From: Isoetes taiwanensis
Lineage: Eukaryota; Streptophyta; Lycopodiopsida; Isoetales; Isoetaceae
Direction: 5' to 3'
DNA length: 64,000 bases
NCBI GenBank assembly: GCA_021234155.1
Contig: JAJEKV010000020.1
Location: 1,781,275 to 1,845,274 of the forward strand
The translations under genes and the position numbers were made by a program. Every line of letters begins with the position of its first letter. Position 1 is the first letter of the stretch. Under the pieces are notes generated by a model. The model did not search any database. It saw only the letters and a program-made list of their open reading frames with translations, and had not been told where the DNA came from. Of this stretch, positions 58,280 through 64,000 are shown one piece after another.

Positions 58280-59504
58280 GTAAATACAATTTTATTGTAG
58301 AATGTATGAATAAGATGTAGGGTTTAGGAACATATGTAGAGTTATCAATTTTTCTCGTTTAAGTTATTGTCCAAGTTAGTTGTTTAATACTCAAAAAAGA
58401 TTCGAAGCATAGAAATTTTCATTTGAAGATTGTGTTCTGGCAGATGTATTTCATGTACAAAACTTTGGGCATTTCCACTGGAACATCTGCCTTGAAGCTT
58501 CCAACTACTCATGTTTCAACATGCCAAGTAATTTGTTGCTCCCTTCCAATACAAAATAGGATGTAACGTTATGGTTTTCTTTGACACCTATTTGGACAAA
58601 GGAAAAGAATATGAGCAACATTGGTCCAAAAAATAAAGGGAGAAAGAGAGAGAGAATGTAAGTGAAAAAATGAGATCCATAATGAACAGTCAGCATAATT
58701 TGAGGATAAATTGAACAAATCTGGAAATGATTTTGTTCACCCATTACTCCATAAAGTATTTACCATACTACTTGGAACCATATAGAGCCACTTTAATGTA
58801 CATCCAACATAGAACTTAGGATTGTATAACAATACTACGAATTAAATAGAAATTGAGCATATTATCAGAATATCTGCACAGTGGCATACTTGCCACAACA
58901 GTCCTTGATAGATAATAAGTAGCAAAAAGGTTTGTGTATGGAGGAGATAACAAACAATGGAGTAGCAAAAAGATTAGTGTCTCGAGGAGATGAAACTAAC
59001 ATCTTAAAGCTTCGTGGCTCTACTTGTGAGAGATTGGTATGCAAAATGAATATTATGCAAGTTACTAATCATTTTACTATGGGAAATACATGCAGCAACA
59101 GATAATGGCAGCAGGATAAGCTCCACAATAATTGTGTGAGTATGCACCAGTAAAAATTGGCTTCCATGTACACTGGGGCTGGTATACTGGTTGTTGCCTA
59201 AAATTTCCCGACTTCTGGAGGGATTCTATCCCATACCTACAAAGTGTGCATGTATGGCTAAAGTTTTGCCCAACGGATGTGTGGTGAGTTGGTATAGGCC
59301 TAGTAATGCCAAAATGAATGTGCACTTGGTCAGGGGTTCAACCCTGGCCAGTGTATGTTTGTCTTTGGGAGTTGGTTTAAGGTGATTTTGTCGATGTTTT
59401 ATATTAAAGATGTCGTGTAGGAATTGTTTGTATTTTTGTGTTGTGATTTTTATAGAAACGTTTTATTTATGCCTCTATGGGCTTGTTGGTTTTGTGTCAA
59501 GGTT
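58280..59504. other. AT-rich, possible Helitron interior, no gene
   Basis: No RepHel or captured gene fragment was recognised. Open frames at 58505-58744 and 59077-59385 overlap on opposite strands and look like chance. Confidence 0.4.
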
Positions 59505-60680
59505 TTACATAGAATAGAATAGAATATGATTTTATCGTCCCCTGTTCCCACTGGCCTATGGGACCCAAGTACAAAGAAAGAGCAGCAGGCGTATTACTAC
59601 CAGGATTAAAAACCCCCGCCCCGAAGGGTTTTCGGGGGAAAAACCTTAGTAGCAATAAGGATGCCGACATCTTTACCACGATTATATACATAATCACAAG
59701 TGGTTTGAGGTTAATGTCCGGACGGGGGCATAACCGAAGTCCGCGTATCCATTACCTCCTCGAGGTACGATCCCAACAAGCCTACGGAGGCCGTGCTCGA
59801 TAGCTCATGCAAGGCCCGATGGGGCACAACTAACCGAAAGCATCACCGAGCCCGGATATCTTTGATGCAGCGGACAGGCCCGGAGGGCGTGACTTTCATC
59901 TTCAATGGCGGCACGTTGACAACACCGGCGGACTCTGTCCTCCGCACGCGCCCCGAATCCATCTCCCTGCCTCAATGCGGGAGGTGGTGTGCACTGTCTT
60001 GCGAATGGAAGCAATCACCCCGCGCTTTTCATGGGTAGATGGGTGCGCGGTAGTGGTGTGGGCCCCTCGTGAGCATGGGATTAACCTGCTGTCGATAATT
60101 TGCCACCTTGACATGTGATGGGGCCTCGCATCCCAAAGCTTGGCCATGAAGCAAGCATCCAAGTACCGCTTCAAGGCGGTAGCGTTCCTTCCGGTGTATG
60201 CGACCGTCCACATCGTGGTGCTGCACATTCCATAGCGAGAACCACCGGGCTTGCTTTGTCTTTCCAAAGGGCTTTGAGTCGCCGCGGGCCCATCGCCAAT
60301 CGCTTGCCAAAGAAAGGTTGGGCAGCCGGGCTTCATCCATAGCCACCACCTTCCGGAAGTAATTAATGTGGACGTTCAGTAGCGCCCTCAGAATGGAAGG
60401 AAGCCCGCCTCCGGAGCAAGATCCGATATGGGACCGTGGACTTCACTCCCAGTGCCCGGGCCAAGAAGGCCTTCTGTACCTGCTCTAGATCGTTCCAAGT
60501 GGTGAGGGATATCACTCCCATAGAGGAGGACCGGTTCAACCAAGGCCCTGAACAAGTGTGCCTGATGACCCCATGCATACAGCTCTGCCTTGTGACTGTT
60601 GTTTTGCATTGCATACAGGGCTTTCCAGCCTGCAGTGAAGGGTTACAATAAGTCAGTGATGGGCTTAGCAACAACATGTT
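59505..60680 (-). mobile_element. LINE 3' end: RT C-terminal region, CCHC-like tail and (CTATT)n 3' end
   Basis: Minus-strand frames give KAELYAWGHQAHLFRALVEP, VLLYGSDI, LEQVQKAFLARALGVKSTVPY (60680-60400), then LPNLSLASDWRWARGDSKPF (about 60330) and a zinc-knuckle-like RRCCQRAAIEDESHALRACPL (about 59930-59840). This is the C-terminal part of a plant LINE ORF2. The copy is frameshifted and lacks the RT core. The 3' end is a short (TATTC)n tail at 59508-59525 (plus-strand ATAGAATAGAATAG). A GC-rich hairpin CCCCGAAGGGTTTTCGGGG lies near 59620 in the 3' UTR. A truncated sibling sits in the carrier exon at 13883. Confidence 0.75.
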
Positions 60681-61734
60681 TCATTGAGTGGCAAGGTTGA
60701 TGAGCATAGGTATCCAACAATGCTTATGAGTTGCAAGGTTGTTGAGCATAGGTATCCAACAATGCCAAGCATAAGAAGTTGTGCATGCCAAGTTTGTATT
60801 GAAAAAGTAGAGTCCAACATCACAAAGTTTGTATTGAAAAAGTAGAGTCCAACATCACAAAGTTATGTATGCGAAGTGTGTTTAATAAAATGTTGTGTAA
60901 TTTTGTAATGGATAAATATTTACATGAAATTGATGATAAACACAAAATTATGTATGTCAAGTGTGTTTAATAAAATGTTGTGTAATTTTATAATGGATAA
61001 ATATTTACATAAAATTGATGATAAAGACAATTTTGTGTATGTGGTATTTAGGGCATTCTTGGTTAGTTCCTCCTTTGCCTCTAGAATCTACATTGCTAAG
61101 AAGACCTGATGGCTAGAAGATGCATGGGGGTGAATGCATGCATGTTATGTATGAGATTAATACTGGAGTTCCTAGGTGTTTCTTGATTAGCTTGGTCCCA
61201 TTAGTTCCTCCTTTGCCTCTAGAATCTACATTGCTAAGAAGACCCTCCTTTGCCTCTAGAATCTACATTGCTAAGAAGACCCGATGGCTAGAAGGTGCAT
61301 GGGGATGGATGCATGCATGTTATGTATGAGATTAATACTGGAGTTCCTAGGTGCCACGTTAATGCATTTACCAATTTGTTTGGTTTATCCAAGGAGAGGC
61401 AGCATTTGGTGGGATATTATAGCTTCAGTTTACACAGACATAATACAGTTATGGTTTCAAGCTTGTTTGTTGAAACAACCATTGAAGTTTGGAGATCTTG
61501 AAGAACCTTAAGTTCTCTCTCTGACTTCAACACCGCCTGTTCTCTCTAGTTTGCAGCACATTCTGTATTAAACGGGTTCAAAGAGAGAAGAACATTAGAG
61601 CAATATATCAAAGGCAGAAGATGAATCAGATTAATCCGATTTTAAAAGGAAATGATCCTTCATTTAGTTCCAAGTTTGCACATCTGGTATGAAATGATAT
61701 TCTAGAATAGCAGCATACAGCTATCAGTAATTGG
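60681..61734. repeat. Nested tandem duplications
   Basis: Three kinds: GTTGCAAGGTTG(A/T)TGAGCATAGGTATCC twice at 60690-60760; a 41-bp unit AAGTTTGTATTGAAAAAGTA twice at 60788-60860; an ~90-bp unit GTGTGTTTAATAAAATGTTGTG twice at 60875-61045; and a unit TCCTCCTTTGCCTCTAGAATC with GATGGCTAGAAG and ATGCATGCATGTTATG two to three times at 61067-61355. No gene recognised. Confidence 0.65.
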
Positions 61735-62037
61735 TTGCGAAAGTACTTGGACAATTACCATGAAAGGTATGCAAGCTGTGCTACAACCCTTCTTGGAACA
61801 ACTAAGAAGACTATTCCTGACGTACACAAAGCTAATAGAAACAAAGATTGTTCATATTCCCGATTATCCATTCTTTGGCTCTCCCCCCTTGGAGATATAC
61901 ATCCCAATAGATGGCGCAATATTGTCTCATTGTCTAAATGGAGCAAAAGACATATGATTTGTACTCAAATTATTGGCGCACAATATAAAGATTACCTGCA
62001 ATGCAACTGGAAGAGTTCAAGTGAAGAAGCGGAATGA
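61735..62037 (+). pseudogene. Unidentified exon-like fragment
   Basis: After a possible acceptor (CATGAAAG|GTATGC) the plus strand reads MQAVLQPFLEQLRRLFLTYT, KLIETKIVHIPDYPFFGS and PPLEIYIPIDGAILSHCLNG before TGA at about 61955. The composition looks like a conserved globular protein rather than chance, but I do not recognise the family. A preceding mini-exon MNQINPILKGNDPSF may lie at about 61620. Confidence 0.3.
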
Positions 62038-62130
62038 GGAAGCGAGCTTGAACCTCAAAAGCCTTTCAAATGTAGAATATTGATCTGCATGTTCATTGCC
62101 CAAGCCTGCAAAATTGTTCAATGCTATAAG

Positions 62131-62705
62131 ATCCAACATATAAAAATTAAACCCCCCAACACATAACAACCAACACATAACAACCATTGACATTAACAAC
62201 CAACACATAACTACCATTGACATTAATTAACACAACCATTGGGTCCAACACATTTTAAATTAAAATCCCCTTAAACCCCTTTGGTTTGGGTGCATATTCA
62301 CCGCGAGGGGTGACTCGCAACCAGAGCCGCTGGATAGGCATATTCACCCCTTATTCCTTAATCTACACCGCACGTAAAGTTCCTCGCTTTGTGGGGTATG
62401 CAAGTACAAAATTTGCTATCTTTGTATAACAAGATTAGCAAAATACTATAAGATTTCAAGCGAATACTATATGGTGTTGATTTCATAATGCAAAATACAA
62501 TTATGAGGGCTCTCGCCGCCCCTCGTCACCCCGTGTGAATATGCACCCAAACCAAAGGGGTTTAAGGGGATTTTAATTTAAATGTGTTGGACCCAATGGT
62601 TGTGTTAATTAATGTCAATGGTAGTTATGTGTTGGTTGTTAATGTCAATGGTTGTTATGTGTTGGTTGTTATGTGTTGGGGGTTTAATTTTTATATGTTG
62701 GATGT
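62131..62705. mobile_element. Hairpin (foldback) element with ~190-bp near-identical inverted arms
   Basis: The left arm (62131-62325) begins CCAACATATAAAAATTAAAC and the right arm (62516-62705) is its reverse complement; I count only a few single-base differences, mainly in C and T runs. The arms contain an internal ACATAACAACC / CATTGACATTA tandem pattern. The ~190-bp centre is unique and non-coding. Short flanking AT may be the target duplication. The high arm identity implies a young insertion or gene conversion. Confidence 0.85.
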
Positions 62706-63385
62706 TAATGGTTTGTGTTGCAAAAAATTTTTTGGCCCTTCGGGCCTTAAGATCGCCATGCCCCCTCCCCGTGAGACAAAAATTTTAGAATTCAAACTAG
62801 AAAAAATTTTAGAATTCAAACCCGAAAAAAAAACTAGAATTCATTTGAGGCTTTCATCACCAGTAGCTTTTGAATTTCATCACAATAAAACAAATAGAAC
62901 ATAAGTAAAAGTTACCATAAAGATAGAGCAGATTGATCCCATTATTCGAAAAGTCATAAAGTTTGCAACACCCATACACAAACATTTTGCAACCGGAAGT
63001 TAACGAACCTTTGGCCTCCACGGATTCTTGTGGTGAGAAACCAAAGTGGGAAACTTTTCTCCGCTTGTTAGCACAAGGATCTAGAAGCCTCAAAATCTAA
63101 AAAAATGCATGGTAATTTTTGCGTGCTTCATTCGAATGAGCCATAAAACAATATCCAATAGCTAATCCTCAGATTAATCACCGGTAGGATGTAAAAGCCT
63201 ACCAAACCCGGCCGGAAAATTGCTGTTTTAGCATAGATAACTTAACCAAACATATCCATATCATACACTATCAAAAGATCTCGAGAGAGCTTTCCAACGC
63301 ATAAAAATCATCTCAAACAGAGCTCGATCAAAAGTTATGATAAGAAATGTGTTGCCTACGGAAACCGCACTACATGCGCCCTTCA
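62706..63385. other. Intergenic, nothing recognised
   Basis: A short duplication AATTTTAGAATTCAAAC(T/C) lies at about 62778-62822. No gene. Confidence 0.45.
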
Positions 63386-63389
63386 TGTG

Positions 63390-63567
63390 CCCATTATGCA
63401 CCCCACACACAAAAAGAGGACTTTTGTTGTGAGCCATTGGTTGTTGACCATTATGCACCACACACACAAAAAAAGAGCTTTTGTTGTGAGCCATTGGTTG
63501 TTGACCATTATGCACCACACGCACAAAAAAAAGGGCTTTTGTTGTGAGCCATTGGTTGTTGACCATT
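63390..63567. repeat. ~57-bp tandem repeat, three units
   Basis: Units contain CTTTTGTTGTGAGCCATTGG, TTGTTGACCATTATGCACC and ACACACACAAAAA; the third unit ends after TTGACCATT. Confidence 0.85.
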
Positions 63568-64000
63568 GGAAAAAAAAAGGGCTAAAATCAATGGCTCAGA
63601 AATGGTGCACTCTAGATGTACGCATTAGTACATCCATTTGAATACATCACGAAATCATAGGAAAACCTTAGTGAAAAGCGTACAAAAACACAAAGAAAAC
63701 CCCCTGTTATTATGCTACATATTAGCAAGATGACAGGGGTAGTCAGCTTCAAGGGCTTTAATGAGTTGTGATGCAGCAGACAATAGTACCCAGAACATCT
63801 TATTTGGCATCCTGCAAATCTGAAGCTGCTGCTAAAATCTCCAAATTCAACCTAGATTTATAACAGTCATGGGAGCGTCATATGTTTGCATCATGATCAA
63901 CTGCACTGAGCACATCAAAAATTTCACAAAACAGGTACACAATCTTTACCATGAACTTAAGCATAGTAGACATTTTCATAAGTAACCTGCATTGGTCATC
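63568..64000. other. Right-edge sequence, no secure gene
   Basis: A weak minus-strand coding-like run (NLEILAAASDLQDAKSDVLG, about 63845-63780) could be part of a gene beyond the edge. Nothing firm. Confidence 0.25.

Overview
This is a nuclear window from a land plant. It holds a PLS-type pentatricopeptide-repeat (PPR) gene, a plant ADP,ATP carrier copy with GT-AG introns, relics of a phospholipase D-like gene and a pepsin-type aspartic protease, and plant-style Copia, LINE, Mutator-like (MULE), Helitron and LTR elements. The low gene density, AT-rich TE-filled spacers and PPR style fit a large-genome seed-free plant such as a fern. That is an inference, not a proof.

Layout. 0-2 kb: a good minus-strand PPR gene running off the left edge. 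2.4-5.9 kb: two MITE-like blocks bracketing spliced fragments of a PLD-family phosphodiesterase and a coiled-coil protein. 6-13 kb: mostly non-coding, with an ACGT-rich degenerate repeat and a clean solo LTR with a 5-bp target duplication. 13.2-14.5 kb: an ADP,ATP carrier whose exon 2 is split by a 118-bp LINE-tail insertion, followed by a decayed LINE. 18.2-20.2 kb and 40.0-50.5 kb: two arms of a large inverted repeat, each with a Copia LTR, an IRG-like GTPase relic and a divergent conserved exon. 20.5-36.5 kb: largely featureless apart from Helitron-like ends, an aspartic-protease pseudogene and local repeats. 36.5-40.3 kb: a 5'-truncated Copia element.

The most interesting part is 41,845-50,337, an ~8.5 kb insertion inside a coding exon of the right arm. 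Its limits come from comparison with the uninterrupted left arm, and it is flanked by ACAAA on both sides. It carries two divergent, intron-containing, mutated genes: a minus-strand N6/N4-type DNA methyltransferase and a plus-strand protein of the DUF7869-like type (motifs VIDGMDQ, LDNTTRENKN, GHTHDRID). Arrays of perfect or near-perfect palindromes around TGTATTCGGAATACA lie in its introns and spacers, and at least one unit shows a compensating change in both arms.

Just downstream (50.5-58.2 kb) a MULE transposase with a SWIM finger and a Ulp1-type cysteine protease gene occur with two ~26-bp minisatellite arrays in opposite orientation on either side of the Ulp1 gene. The right end has a Helitron 3' end, a LINE 3' end, a young hairpin element with ~190-bp arms and short tandem repeats. 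Apart from the PPR gene, nearly every coding region shows stops or frameshifts.
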